Of a stretch of 64,000 nucleotides of DNA, positions 41,210-53,457 are shown piece by piece (position 1 is the first letter of the stretch; every line of letters starts with the position of its first letter). The notes beneath the pieces are model-generated. The model did not search any database and had not been told where the DNA came from. It worked only from the letters and a program-made list of their open reading frames with translations. The position numbers were made by a program, and so were the translations under genes. The stretch is from contig NZ_JAFBCM010000001.1 in the NCBI RefSeq assembly GCF_016907715.1, forward strand, positions 7,913,420-7,977,419, read 5' to 3'. This DNA comes from Tenggerimyces flavus (lineage in GTDB: Bacteria; Actinomycetota; Actinomycetes; Propionibacteriales; Actinopolymorphaceae).

Positions 41210-42421
41210 TCAGCGTTTGGCGGTGAGCACCAGAATCACGACCGCACAGAGTCCCAGCCACGCCGCGTCGAGCGCGACGAGACCGTTCCACCCGACGTTC
41301 CCGTACGCGGCGGTGCCGGTCGTGCCGAGCACGCTGCTGCCGAGGTAGTAGGCGGTGAGGTAGAGGCCGGAGGCTTGCCCGCGCGCTGTTGCTGGGGCTT
41401 GCGCGCCGACCCAGCCGGAGGCGGTTGCGTGCGCGGCGAAGAACCCGGCGGTCATCACCGCGAGCCCGGCGAGCACGATCGCGACGTTGCTCGAGACCGT
41501 GGCGCCGACTCCGACGATGGTGACCGCCAACGTCCCGAACAGGACCTCTTTGCGCCCGTACCGGTCCGCCAACCTTCCAGCAGTCGTCGAAGACAGCCCA
41601 CCGATCGCGTACGCGAGAAACACCAGCGAAGCGATCGCGGGCGACAAGCCGATCGGCGGCTCAGCCAACCTGAAGCCCACGGCGTTGTAGACGGCCACGA
41701 ACCCACCCATGAGCAGCGCGGCAGTGACGTACTGAGCTAGGAGCGTCCTGTCCGTGAGGGCGGCCCGCATCCCCCTGCCGAGCTGCGACCTCTCCACCCG
41801 CCGAACCCCACCCCGCGGCATGGCGACGAGCAGAACGCCAGCGCATACAGCGCCCAGCACTCCGACGGCCAGGACGGCACCCCGCCACCCGAAGAAATCC
41901 GAAGCAGTCCCGGAGAGCAGCCGCCCCACCAACCCACCAACCGAGTTGCCTGCGATGAGCACCCCAATCGCCGCCCCCACCCCCCGCTGCCCCACCTCCT
42001 CGGCGAGATAGGCCATGGCGACAGCCGGAATCCCCGCAATCGCGAGCCCCTGCACAGCACGCAGGACCAGCAACACCTCGTAGGAGGGAGCCACCGCGAT
42101 CAACAACCCCACACCAGCAGCCACGACAACACCGGTCACCAAAACCGGCCGTCGCCCCACAACCTCCGAAACCATCGCCGCCGGCAACACCCCCAACGCC
42201 AGCGCACCGGTGGCGACGCTCACCGACCAAGAAGCCGCACCAGGATCGAGGCCCCACTCCCCCGCAAGCTGTGGCAGCAGCGGCTGTGTGACGTACAGAA
42301 GCGCGTAGGCAGCAATCCCCGCGGCCACCACCGACGCGGTCACCCTCCCGAACCGCGTCCGCTCCTTCGCAGCCGCCTCGCTCACCGTCACCCTGCCAAC
42401 GCTAGGCAGAGCAGTAGTCAT
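41210..42421 (-). CDS. MFS transporter (YnfM/arabinose-efflux type)
   Basis: 403 residues, 12 predicted helices. Motifs: VAAGIAAYALLYVTQPLLPQLAGEWGLDPGAASWSVSVATGALALG near the N-terminus; the loop 2-3 signature VSEVVGRRPVLVTG; helix 4 motif RAVQGLAIAGIPAVAMAYLAEEV; and the second-half GRLADRYGRKEVLFGTL. The YQ-P-L-L-P loop is typical of the YnfM group, drug/metabolite efflux by proton exchange. Part of the gene (41737-42260) has codon use with more C-ending runs on the plus strand, without breaking the frame. Cargo unknown. Confidence 0.9.
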   Translation of the reverse strand: MTTALPSVGRVTVSEAAAKERTRFGRVTASVVAAGIAAYALLYVTQPLLPQLAGEWGLDPGAASWSVSVATGALALGVLPAAMVSEVVGRRPVLVTGVVVAAGVGLLIAVAPSYEVLLVLRAVQGLAIAGIPAVAMAYLAEEVGQRGVGAAIGVLIAGNSVGGLVGRLLSGTASDFFGWRGAVLAVGVLGAVCAGVLLVAMPRGGVRRVERSQLGRGMRAALTDRTLLAQYVTAALLMGGFVAVYNAVGFRLAEPPIGLSPAIASLVFLAYAIGGLSSTTAGRLADRYGRKEVLFGTLAVTIVGVGATVSSNVAIVLAGLAVMTAGFFAAHATASGWVGAQAPATARGQASGLYLTAYYLGSSVLGTTGTAAYGNVGWNGLVALDAAWLGLCAVVILVLTAKR

Positions 42422-42522
42422 ACGTCCAATACGCCATCATTCGTTGACTGATTCATTCACGCATGATTGGCCCTGGTCGAATAACCATCGCGACCAATGG
42501 CCCTAGGAAGGCTTGAATACCC

Positions 42523-42885
42523 TCATCCTCTATCTCCACCGCTTCGCAAGTAGATCTCTATTTCCTCGAGAATCTCGTGGACCAAAGCACCCACACTCGG
42601 ATCGGACGCCCTCGCCTCAAGCTCCGATATCGCACCAGGGCCAAGCCTTCTGTGAATCCTGGCAATGTGACTGAGGCAGATGATCGCCACTGATCGCAGG
42701 TCGACGTCATCGTGGTCCAACAGCGCAAGGCAGAGCTCCTGCACCATTCTCCAGTCGTCGCTGTGCATAGCGAGCCCAACGAGCTCGCGCCCAGCGGACC
42801 CCCACTCTCCCGCATCGATGGCACTACGGAAGATCCCAAAGTCTCCCTCGGGCGGTTCCACGTACCGGCCGACTGAGTCGTTCAC
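42523..42885 (-). CDS. Small HEAT-repeat-like protein, resembles orphan immunity proteins
   Basis: 120 residues, all helical and acidic. Repeat-like helices are visible: FRSAIDAGEWGSAGRELVGLAMHSDDWRMVQELCLALLDHDDVDLRSVAIICLSHIARIHRRLGPGAISELEARASDPSVGALVHEILEEIEIYL. This is the pattern of small HEAT-like proteins found beside contact-dependent or polymorphic toxins as immunity proteins. No toxin gene is nearby. The gene has clearly lower GC than its surroundings, pointing to recent acquisition. GTG start without obvious ribosome-binding site. Function assignment is weak. Confidence 0.7.
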   Translation of the reverse strand: MNDSVGRYVEPPEGDFGIFRSAIDAGEWGSAGRELVGLAMHSDDWRMVQELCLALLDHDDVDLRSVAIICLSHIARIHRRLGPGAISELEARASDPSVGALVHEILEEIEIYLRSGGDRG

Positions 42886-42924
42886 TCTTCGATGGTCTTT
42901 CCTGCAGTCCTCACAAGGCCAGCT

Positions 42925-43959
42925 CTAGCGTGGGGCGTTGAGCACGTGCAGGACCGCGGGGCGTTCGTTCCAGCCGATGTCGCCCGTGACTGCGTACAGG
43001 CGGCGGCCGGTGGGTGACCAGGTCAGCGCGCGATGGAAGAGGTCGTCGCCCAGCTCGACGACGCCGGTCGGGGTGCCGTCGGTGCGGAAGAAGAACAGGT
43101 CGGGATCGCAGCAGGAGAACGATCCGGAGGCGAGGAGGCGCCCGTCGGGAGAAGCGTCGACGGCATTGGGGAACGCGCGCGTCGGGAGGACTCGTCGGAC
43201 GCTGAGGTCGTTGGTCGCGAACTCGACGATCCCGTACGGCCAGGCCGACGTGCTGTACGCGGTTGAGCCATCGCTACTGATTGCCAGGTCCGTCAGGGCC
43301 TCTCCCAGGGAACCGTGGTCGCTCTTGCGCAAGCGCGTCAACCCGCCATCCGGATCGCTCGCGTAGAGATAGATGTCGCCTGGCGTAGCCACCGTCTCAC
43401 TGACGAGCAAGACGTTCGCTCCACTCGTCGGCGCGTTGAGGAGCGGCACACCGAGGACCGCGGGAGCTATGAGCGGGAGCCGTGGCGGCGACGACGGGTG
43501 GTCGAGGTCGATGAGACCCACGTTGCCCTCGTAGCCATGTCGCGAGCAGTTGTAGCCGAAGTACAGCCTCCGCTTCGACAGCGCGAGGGATCCAGGGCAC
43601 GTGTCGCCGGTGTCGTAGCGGGCGCGTTCCTCGAGTGACTGCGTGTCGAACGCCGCGATCCCGCCGCCATGCAAGGCGACGTAGAGGAGGCGGCGGTCGG
43701 CGCTGAGTTGGAGATCGGTGGGTCCAGGCAGGTTGCGGATCTCGCCGAGGATCGAGCCGGTCGGACGGGCGACGACGATGGAGGTCGAGGTCTCGCCGCC
43801 GCTGATGAAGATGCGGGTGTTCGTTGCGACGATGTCGCCGAAGGTGTTGAACGGCAGTTCGGTCTGGGTGTTGGCTGCCTGGGCGGCTGGGGCCGCGGTG
43901 GCGATGAGGGTGGCGGCGAGCGTAGCTCCGGCCAGGGTTCGGACAGTCTTGCGCAGCAT
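42925..43959 (-). CDS. Secreted beta-propeller protein
   Basis: 344 residues. Signal peptide RKTVRTLAGATLAATLIATAAPAAQAAN; the rest is a repeated four-strand pattern as in YVTN/WD-like propellers: PTDLQLSADRRLLYVALHGGGIAAFDTQSL, SLALSKRRLYFGYN, LTDLAISSDGSTAYSTSAWPYGIVEF, NAVDASPDGRLLASGSF, ALTWSPTGRRLYAVTGDIG. Two cysteines near CPGSLALS and SFSCCDP may bond. ATG at 43957-43959 behind GGGGGG. Probably an extracellular binding or scaffold protein; no enzyme motif seen. Confidence 0.82.
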   Translation of the reverse strand: MLRKTVRTLAGATLAATLIATAAPAAQAANTQTELPFNTFGDIVATNTRIFISGGETSTSIVVARPTGSILGEIRNLPGPTDLQLSADRRLLYVALHGGGIAAFDTQSLEERARYDTGDTCPGSLALSKRRLYFGYNCSRHGYEGNVGLIDLDHPSSPPRLPLIAPAVLGVPLLNAPTSGANVLLVSETVATPGDIYLYASDPDGGLTRLRKSDHGSLGEALTDLAISSDGSTAYSTSAWPYGIVEFATNDLSVRRVLPTRAFPNAVDASPDGRLLASGSFSCCDPDLFFFRTDGTPTGVVELGDDLFHRALTWSPTGRRLYAVTGDIGWNERPAVLHVLNAPR

Positions 43960-44033
43960 GGCGATCCCCCCACAGGATGCTGGACACAACGGGGTCACTA
44001 TGCACCAGCGGGGGCGTTGAGCGCCAGAGGCTG

Positions 44034-45044
44034 CTACGTACGCCGGCTGCGGCGAGTGGCGAGGACGCCGACTGCGGCGACGGCGGCGAATCGCTCGGCG
44101 AGCTTGCGCTTCTTGGGTTCGAGTTCAGGCTCTTCGGTCGATTCTTCAGGCAGGGTTGCGGTTGCGGCCCAGGACGCGCCCAACACGACCAGGCGGGCGA
44201 AGTAGTTGATCCAGACCAGCAGGGCGATCATGATCGCGAACGCTCCGTACAGCGGGTTGCCGGTCACGTTGCCGATCACCAAGCCCGCAAGCTGTTTGAG
44301 GATCTCGAAGCCCACCGCAGCAATCAGCGCTCCCTGCCAGACGGACCGCGTGGGCGCGTTGTGCTTGGGCAGCAGGCGGTACATGGTGAAGAAGAGCAAC
44401 GTGCTCGCGGCAATCCCTACTGCCATGGCGACGATGGTCAGCAGCGTGCCCATGCCCGGGACCCCGGACAGGCCGATCCACCCGATCACCGTGTCCGTGA
44501 AGCCCGTCACCGCCGTTCCCAACGTCACCGACAGCACGAGCACCAGCCCGATCACGCCGAGCACGATCAGGTCGAAGAGCTTGCCCAGAAGGAAGTTTCG
44601 CCCCTCCTCGGCCACCACGTCGAACACCGACTGCAGCGACGTACGCAAGGCCGAGATCCAACCCAGCCCCGAATACAGCAACCCCACAAGGCCAATCAGC
44701 CCCACCGACCCACGCCGCGACGCTATGGCCGCGACGTTGATCTGGCCGGACGCGTCGCCGATCATGCCCGGAAAGATCGACGACAATGCCGACTCGACGG
44801 CCGCATCCGCCCCCGGCACGTACGCCACCACATAACCCACGACGGCGAAGGCCAGTGCGATGATCGGGAAGAACGACAGGAAGCCGAAGTACGTCACCGC
44901 TGCGGCGAGCTGACTGCCCAGCCGGTCGCCGTAGTGCGACCCGGCGCGCACCGCGTGATCGACCACCGGCCAACGCGCCTTCACCCGCTCGAAGGTGTCA
45001 AGTGCCCGTTGCTTCAGCCGCTGCACGTTCATGATCAAAGCCAT
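44034..45044 (-). CDS. YihY/BrkB family inner membrane protein
   Basis: 336 residues with six helices: AAAVTYFGFLSFFPIIALAFAVVGYVV, VGLIGLVGLLYSGLGWISALRTSLQSVF (the YihY signature with SALR), LFDLIVLGVIGLVLVLSVTLG, and GVGFEILKQLAGLVIGN-like segment near ALIAAVGFEILKQLAGLVIGNVTGNPLYGAFAIMIALLVWINYFARLVVLGASW. The C-terminus is charged. Family members were once called RNase BN in error; their function is unclear, possibly lipid export. Last gene of the trpS group, 18 bp after the 2H phosphoesterase. Confidence 0.92.
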   Translation of the reverse strand: MALIMNVQRLKQRALDTFERVKARWPVVDHAVRAGSHYGDRLGSQLAAAVTYFGFLSFFPIIALAFAVVGYVVAYVPGADAAVESALSSIFPGMIGDASGQINVAAIASRRGSVGLIGLVGLLYSGLGWISALRTSLQSVFDVVAEEGRNFLLGKLFDLIVLGVIGLVLVLSVTLGTAVTGFTDTVIGWIGLSGVPGMGTLLTIVAMAVGIAASTLLFFTMYRLLPKHNAPTRSVWQGALIAAVGFEILKQLAGLVIGNVTGNPLYGAFAIMIALLVWINYFARLVVLGASWAATATLPEESTEEPELEPKKRKLAERFAAVAAVGVLATRRSRRT

Positions 45045-45062
45045 ACCCGGACGTTCGGGTGA

Positions 45063-45623
45063 TTACGCCCGCAGCGCCTGAGCCTCGTGTCTCGGCAAGG
45101 GTCCCGGCAACGGCCCACCGAGGGCGAAGTCCCGCTGCGGCCGCCACACCGAGTCAGCCCCGTGCTCGAACAACGAGAACGTCTGCACGTCGAACGCGCA
45201 CTCGTACCCGTCCAACGCCTCGTACGCCCGGTCCAGCACGTGGTCCGGCAGATCGTGCGCGATCGTCACGTGCGGGTGGTACGGGAACGCCAAGTCCCGC
45301 GCCAACGGCCCCGTCCGCACCCGGTTCGCCAGCACCTCACAGGAAGAGATGCCCTCCGACACCGCCACGAACACCACCGGCGACACCGGCCGGAACGTCG
45401 CCGTCCCGCGCAGCCGCATCGTGAACGGCCGGTACGACTCCGCCACCGCCAGCAGATGCCGCTCGATCGCGTCGAGCGAGTCCTCCGGCACCCGCGTCGG
45501 CGGCAGCAGGGTCACGTGGGTCGGGATCCCGTCCGCCAGCGGGTCCCCCAACGTGGCCCGCCATCGCTGCAACTCCCCGCCATAGGGCTCGGGGATAGCG
45601 ATCGCTACGCCGATGGTTCGCAC
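45063..45623 (-). CDS. 2H phosphoesterase (2'-5' RNA ligase family)
   Basis: 186 residues with the two His motifs of 2H phosphoesterases: IPTHVTLLPP (H-x-T) and FPYHPHVTIAHDL (H-x-T), plus SPVVFVAVSEG and the strand RLRGTATFRPV. This family opens cyclic phosphates or joins RNA ends; in most actinobacteria the substrate is unknown. Start GTG at 45621-45623 is chosen; a TTG at 45630-45632 is an alternative. It lies 14 bp after trpS, so the two are cotranscribed. Confidence 0.9.
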   Translation of the reverse strand: MRTIGVAIAIPEPYGGELQRWRATLGDPLADGIPTHVTLLPPTRVPEDSLDAIERHLLAVAESYRPFTMRLRGTATFRPVSPVVFVAVSEGISSCEVLANRVRTGPLARDLAFPYHPHVTIAHDLPDHVLDRAYEALDGYECAFDVQTFSLFEHGADSVWRPQRDFALGGPLPGPLPRHEAQALRA

Positions 45624-45637
45624 GCGAGGCAACCCGC

Positions 45638-48132
<2,495 letters not shown>

Positions 48133-48254
48133 AGGGCAGTCACCGGGAGGGGAGAGCAGCGGGGCTTCGATGTCGGCCCGGACTGCAGCCTTCGTCCATC
48201 CATCCAGCGTAACTACCCCCGCGCGACACCGCCGTACCCCACCGCCCCTGCGCG

Positions 48255-48329
48255 GTGATCATGTACGTGATCATGAAGCGAAACAGGCGTATGGGACGGC
48301 CCCGGCTTCATGATCACGTACATGATCAC
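48255..48329. repeat. Inverted repeat, family B copy 1 (75 bp)
   Basis: Perfect 25-bp arms (48255-48279 and 48305-48329; GTGATCATGTACGTGATCA and its complement) around a 25-bp core with AAAC, GCGTAT and GGAC. It lies in the divergent region between the CNNM gene and galT. A related element is at 61674-61747 with an A in place of a T in one arm and the matching change in the other. Confidence 0.85.
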
Positions 48330-48376
48330 GCCGGGGGCCAGGGTGAGTGCAGGGTGCCCGGCTAGGGTTCGTCTCG

Positions 48377-49453
<1,077 letters not shown>

Positions 49454-49456
<3 letters not shown>

Positions 49457-49650
49457 GCCGTGCCTCTTAACTATCGCCTGGCGCGCGACACCTCGCATCC
49501 CGCCTGGCCGCGGTCCAGTTCGTCACCCATAGGAGAAGCTATGAATTCCTTCTGCACCACGCCCAGCCGGGCGCGCTCTGTGAATTTCCTTTGGGCCGCG
49601 CGCCATCGCGCTACGCGCGATGACCAGCGCTACTTAAGAGGCACGGCCTA
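49454..49650. mobile_element. MITE-like element inserted between galT and galE
   Basis: Terminal inverted repeats GGCCGTGCCTCTTAA (49456-49470) and TTAAGAGGCACGGCC (49634-49648) are exact and enclose about 163 bp without a transposase frame. The element is bordered on both sides by CTAG with TA as the possible duplicated target (49454-49455 and 49649-49650), the pattern of IS630/Tc1-type insertions. Removing it would rejoin galT to galE so that a GGGAGGTG motif at the galT end stands 6 nt before the galE ATG. In the present state the right terminal repeat supplies AAGAGG before the galE start. Confidence 0.75.
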
Positions 49651-49651
49651 G

Positions 49652-50608
49652 ATGAAGGTGCTCGTGACCGGAGGCGCCGGCTACATCGGCAGCATCGTCG
49701 GGGCCCTGCTGATCAAGGCCGGCCACGACGTGACCGTGCTCGACGACGTCTCGACCGGGCACGCCGAGAATGTCCCCGACGGGGCCACGTTCGTCCAAGG
49801 CCGCATCCAGGACGCGGCGAACGTGCTCGACAACAGCTTCGACGGCGTGCTCCACTTCGCCGCCAAGTCCCTCGTCGGCGAGTCCGTCGCCAAGCCCGAC
49901 CTGTACTGGCGCAACAACGTCGCCGGCACGCTCGACCTGCTCGACGCGCTGCGCAAGCACGGCATCAAGCGGATCGTCTTCTCCTCCACCGCCGCGACGT
50001 ACGGCGCCCCGGAGACGATGCCAATCACCGAGACCACACCGCCGCAGCCGACGAACCCGTACGGTGCCTCGAAGCTCGCGGTCGACCAGATGCTCACCGG
50101 CGAGGCGGCCGCGTACGACCTCGCCGCGGTCAGCCTGCGCTACTTCAACGTGGCTGGCGCGTTCGAACGGTACGGCGAGAAGCACGACCCCGAGACGCAC
50201 CTCATCCCCAACCTGCTCGAGGTCGCGGCGGGCACGCGGGAGAGCGCGCAGCTGTTCGGCACCGACTACCCGACGCCCGACGGGACCGCCGTACGCGACT
50301 ACCTGCACGTCGTCGACCTCGCCGACGCCCACCTGCGCGCGCTCGAGGCCGCGAAGCCCGGGCAACACCTGATCTGCAACCTCGGCACGGGCACCGGCTA
50401 CTCCGTCCGCGAGGTGCTGGACGCCGTACGCAAGGTCACCGGCCACCCGATCCCCGTGGTCGAAAGCCCCCGCAGGGCTGGCGATCCGCCCTCGCTCGTG
50501 GCTTCGAACGAACGTGCGCGCGAGGTCCTCGGCTGGGTTCCGGAGCGCGACCTCGACGCGATGGTCGCCGACGCGTGGGCGTTCCGGCAGAAGGGCAGCA
50601 CCGCATGA
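49652..50608 (+). CDS. galE: UDP-glucose 4-epimerase
   Basis: 318 residues, short-chain dehydrogenase fold. NAD-binding GGAGYIG at the N-terminus (MKVLVTGGAGYIGSIVGALL), FDGVLHFAAKSLVGESVAKP, the Ser/Thr of IVFSSTAATYGAPE, the catalytic YGASK in PTNPYGASKLAVDQML, and the substrate motif VSLRYFNVAGAFERYGEKHDPETHLIPNLLEVA. Interconverts UDP-galactose and UDP-glucose. The start ATG comes 10 nt after AAGAGG, which belongs to the terminal repeat of the inserted element. Overlaps galK by 4 bp. Confidence 0.94.
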   Translation: MKVLVTGGAGYIGSIVGALLIKAGHDVTVLDDVSTGHAENVPDGATFVQGRIQDAANVLDNSFDGVLHFAAKSLVGESVAKPDLYWRNNVAGTLDLLDALRKHGIKRIVFSSTAATYGAPETMPITETTPPQPTNPYGASKLAVDQMLTGEAAAYDLAAVSLRYFNVAGAFERYGEKHDPETHLIPNLLEVAAGTRESAQLFGTDYPTPDGTAVRDYLHVVDLADAHLRALEAAKPGQHLICNLGTGTGYSVREVLDAVRKVTGHPIPVVESPRRAGDPPSLVASNERAREVLGWVPERDLDAMVADAWAFRQKGSTA

Positions 50609-51699
50609 CCTCCGGCCAGTGGGCGGCCCCCGGCCGCGTCAACCTGATCGGTGAGCACACCGACTACACCGACGGCTTCGTGCTGCCGCTGGCGTTGCCG
50701 CAACGCGCGGTCGCCACCGCGTCGACCCGCGACGACGGCCTGCTGCGAATCGCGTCCGAGCAGGAACCCGAGACCGTGGAGACCGAGGTCGCGAAGCTGG
50801 CGCCCGGCGCGGTCGAGGGCTGGGCGTCGTACGTCGCCGGCGTCGTCTGGTCGCTCCGCGAGGCCGGCCACGAGGTCGGCGGGATGGACCTCACGATCGA
50901 CGGCAACGTGCCGCTCGGCGCCGGCCTGTCGTCGTCCGCCGCGCTCGAGTGCGCGACCGCGTTGGCGGCCGTTGACCTGTACGCGTTGACGATCGAGCGT
51001 CCCACGCTGGCGCGCATCGCGCAGCGCGCGGAGAACGACTTCGTCTGCGTGCCGTGCGGGATCATGGACCAGTCCGCGTCGCTGCTGTGCGCCGAGGACA
51101 ACCTGCTGTTCCTCGACACCCGCGACCTGTCGACCGAGCAGGTCCCGTTCAAGCTTGCCGCGGAATCCCTTGCCCTGTTGGTGATCGACACCAAGGCTCC
51201 GCACGCGCTCGTCGACGGCGAGTACGCCGCGCGCCGCCGTACCTGCGAGGAGGCGACCGCCGTCCTCGGCCTGCCGGCGCTCCGCGACGTGACCGATCTC
51301 GACGCAGCCCTGGCAGCCCTCGACGACGAGATCATGCGCAAGCGCGTACGCCACGTCGTCACCGAGAACGCCCGCGTGTTGGAGACTGTCGACCTGCTGC
51401 GCGCCGGGCGGGTCCGCGACATCGGGCCGTTGATGACCGCGTCGCACGAGTCCCTGCGTACCGACTTCGAGGTCACGGTGCCCGAGCTCGACGTGGCCGT
51501 CGAGGCCGCGCTCGCGGCCGGCGCGTACGGGGCGCGGATGACCGGCGGCGGGTTCGGCGGCTGCGTGATCGCACTGATCGACGCGAGCGCGGATTCTGAC
51601 GTGCTGGCAGCCGTCACGCGAGCGTACGGTGAACGAGGCTTCACCGCCCCGACCTCGTTCGTCGCGACCGCCTCGGCTGGCGCACATCGCTTGGCGTAA
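50605..51699 (+). CDS. galK: Galactokinase
   Basis: 364 residues of the GHMP kinase family. Substrate motif APGRVNLIGEHTDYTDGFVLPLAL, ATP loop PLGAGLSSSAALECATALA, FVCVPCGIMDQSASLL, and motif 3 GARMTGGGFGGCVIALIDA. Phosphorylates galactose at C1, the entry step of the Leloir pathway. ATG at 50605 overlaps the galE stop (ATGA). With galT and galE it makes a complete operon; no dedicated galactose transporter or regulator is next to it. Confidence 0.95.
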   Translation: MTSGQWAAPGRVNLIGEHTDYTDGFVLPLALPQRAVATASTRDDGLLRIASEQEPETVETEVAKLAPGAVEGWASYVAGVVWSLREAGHEVGGMDLTIDGNVPLGAGLSSSAALECATALAAVDLYALTIERPTLARIAQRAENDFVCVPCGIMDQSASLLCAEDNLLFLDTRDLSTEQVPFKLAAESLALLVIDTKAPHALVDGEYAARRRTCEEATAVLGLPALRDVTDLDAALAALDDEIMRKRVRHVVTENARVLETVDLLRAGRVRDIGPLMTASHESLRTDFEVTVPELDVAVEAALAAGAYGARMTGGGFGGCVIALIDASADSDVLAAVTRAYGERGFTAPTSFVATASAGAHRLA

Positions 51700-51772
51700 C
51701 GGAAGCTGAACGATTGGTGAGGTGTTCGCGCGCCCGCTTCGCACGGTGGAATCGACCACTCACACTGGAAGC

Positions 51773-53374
51773 GTGGCCACGACGCTGGATCGCACGATCA
51801 CCGCGACGGCGCCTAGCTCACGGGGATGGCATGACCTGACAGTGGGCGCGGGTGAGCCGCTAGTCCGACGTTTCCTCAAAACCGACCCGTCGCAGGCCGA
51901 TGCGGGCGGCCGAGCCGAGCCGCTGCTCGCGTTCGCGCACCTGTCCGATCTACATGTCTGCGACCACCAATCGCCAGCGCGGGTGGAGTTCTGCGATCGG
52001 TACGCCGACCCGGACTCGCCGTACCGCGGGCAGGTCGACTCCCTCGGCGCGTACCGGCCGCAGGAGCTGATGACCACGCACGTGCTCGACGCGGCGGTCC
52101 GTTCGGTCAACTCGCTGGCGGCCGGCGCCCCGGTGACGGGGATGCCGCTGGGCTTCGCGATCGCGACCGGCGACCTGGTGGACAACGCGCAGGCGAACGA
52201 GGTCGCGTGGTATCTCGCCTTGCTGGACGGCGGATCCGTGACTCCGGACTCCGGCGATCGGCGCCGGTACGAGGGCGTCGCCGACTTCGCGCGCTACGAC
52301 GTTCGCTACTGGCACCCCGAGGGCTCGCCGGACGGGTTCGCCGAGGACCTGCCGCGTTCGCTCTACGGGTATCCGGTCGTCCCCGGCCTACTGGATGCGG
52401 TGCGGTCGCCGTTCGCCGCGGCGGGCTTGGTCGTTCCGTGGCTCGCGGTGTACGGCAACCACGACGCGCACCTGCAGGGCATGGCCCGCTCGACGCGTGT
52501 GGTGCGGGCACTCGCGACGTTGGGGACGAAGCTGATCGAGATCCCCGCCGGCCTGGACCCGGCTGCGATCTCGAAGGGTGACAGCCACATCGATCTCGGG
52601 AAGATCCTTGCCCTGTTGCGTTCCAAGCGTCGTCGCGTCACGCGGGACGCCGAGCGGCGGCTGCTGTCGCGACCGGAGTTCGTGGCCGCTCACTTCGCCT
52701 CGCAGGGGAAGCCCGAGGGGCACGGCTTCTCGACGACGAACAAGGAGCAGGGGACGGCGTACTACCGGTACGACTCCGGGCTCGCGTCGGTGCTGGTGCT
52801 GGACACGGTCAACGAGCACGGCGGATACGACGGCTCGCTGGACCGCGGGCAGCTGCGCTGGCTGATGGCCGAGCTCGCGGCAGCGCAGGCGGAGCGGCGG
52901 TACGTGGTGGTCGCCTCGCACCACACGTTGGACACGCTGACGAACGGGCAGGCGCCGGCCAAGTCCGCGGCGCATCGCGTGCTGGGGCCCGAGATCCTGC
53001 GGCTGCTGCAGTCGTACTCCTGCGTGGTGCTGTGGGTGAACGGGCACACGCACACGTGCACGGTGCAGCCGCACGACTCGTTGTGGGAGATCACCAGCCC
53101 GTCGTTGGTGGACTGGCCGCAGCAGGGGCGGTCGATCGAGCTGGTGCGCAACGGGAACGGGACGTTGTCGGCGTACTCGGTGATGGTCGACCACGACGGC
53201 GACGCCGCCTGGTCGGGTGGGATCTCGTCGCCCGGGGAGCTGGCCTCGCTGTCGCGGGCGCTGTCGGCGAACGACTGGCAGGTGCGCGCGAACAGCCCGT
53301 CGGAGAGCGCGCGGCGTGGGACTGTCCTGGATCGGAACGTCGAGCTCGTCCTCCCCGACCCCTTCGCCAGCTGA
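51773..53374 (+). CDS. Metallophosphoesterase (TIGR03767-type)
   Basis: 533 residues. It starts ATTLDRTITATAPSSRGWHDLTVGAGEPL, like the N-terminus of TIGR03767 proteins. Metal ligands of the calcineurin fold are visible: FAHLSDLHVCDHQSPARVEF (D-x-H), IATGDLVDNAQ (GD), AVYGNHDAHLQGM (GNHD), VVASHHTLDTL (H) and VLWVNGHTHTCTV (GHxH). A large insertion lies between these. No signal peptide is evident. GTG at 51773 is used; 51722 is possible. Substrate unknown; likely a phosphodiester. It ends in front of the family G hairpin. Confidence 0.85.
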   Translation: MATTLDRTITATAPSSRGWHDLTVGAGEPLVRRFLKTDPSQADAGGRAEPLLAFAHLSDLHVCDHQSPARVEFCDRYADPDSPYRGQVDSLGAYRPQELMTTHVLDAAVRSVNSLAAGAPVTGMPLGFAIATGDLVDNAQANEVAWYLALLDGGSVTPDSGDRRRYEGVADFARYDVRYWHPEGSPDGFAEDLPRSLYGYPVVPGLLDAVRSPFAAAGLVVPWLAVYGNHDAHLQGMARSTRVVRALATLGTKLIEIPAGLDPAAISKGDSHIDLGKILALLRSKRRRVTRDAERRLLSRPEFVAAHFASQGKPEGHGFSTTNKEQGTAYYRYDSGLASVLVLDTVNEHGGYDGSLDRGQLRWLMAELAAAQAERRYVVVASHHTLDTLTNGQAPAKSAAHRVLGPEILRLLQSYSCVVLWVNGHTHTCTVQPHDSLWEITSPSLVDWPQQGRSIELVRNGNGTLSAYSVMVDHDGDAAWSGGISSPGELASLSRALSANDWQVRANSPSESARRGTVLDRNVELVLPDPFAS

Positions 53375-53376
53375 CC

Positions 53377-53437
53377 GGTTTGGATGAAGGGCACCTTCAT
53401 TCAATAGGTTCGAATGAAGGTGCCCTTCATTCAAACC
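53377..53437. repeat. Long hairpin, 26-bp arms (family G)
   Basis: Arms 53377-53402 and 53412-53437, one mismatch, loop AATAGGTTC. Each arm contains the inner palindrome GAAGGGCACCTTC, so it can fold in more than one way. It sits 3 bp after the metallophosphoesterase stop and could end its transcript, but no T-run follows and the next gene is in the same direction. Confidence 0.75.
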
Positions 53438-53457
53438 CAACCGCTAGCGTGGGCGGC

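Noticed and set aside
49457-49647. Complete insertion sequence with transposase between galT and galE
   Set aside because: The inside is only about 160 bp; the one open frame there (63 codons) has no transposase motif, so only a MITE-like element is supported.
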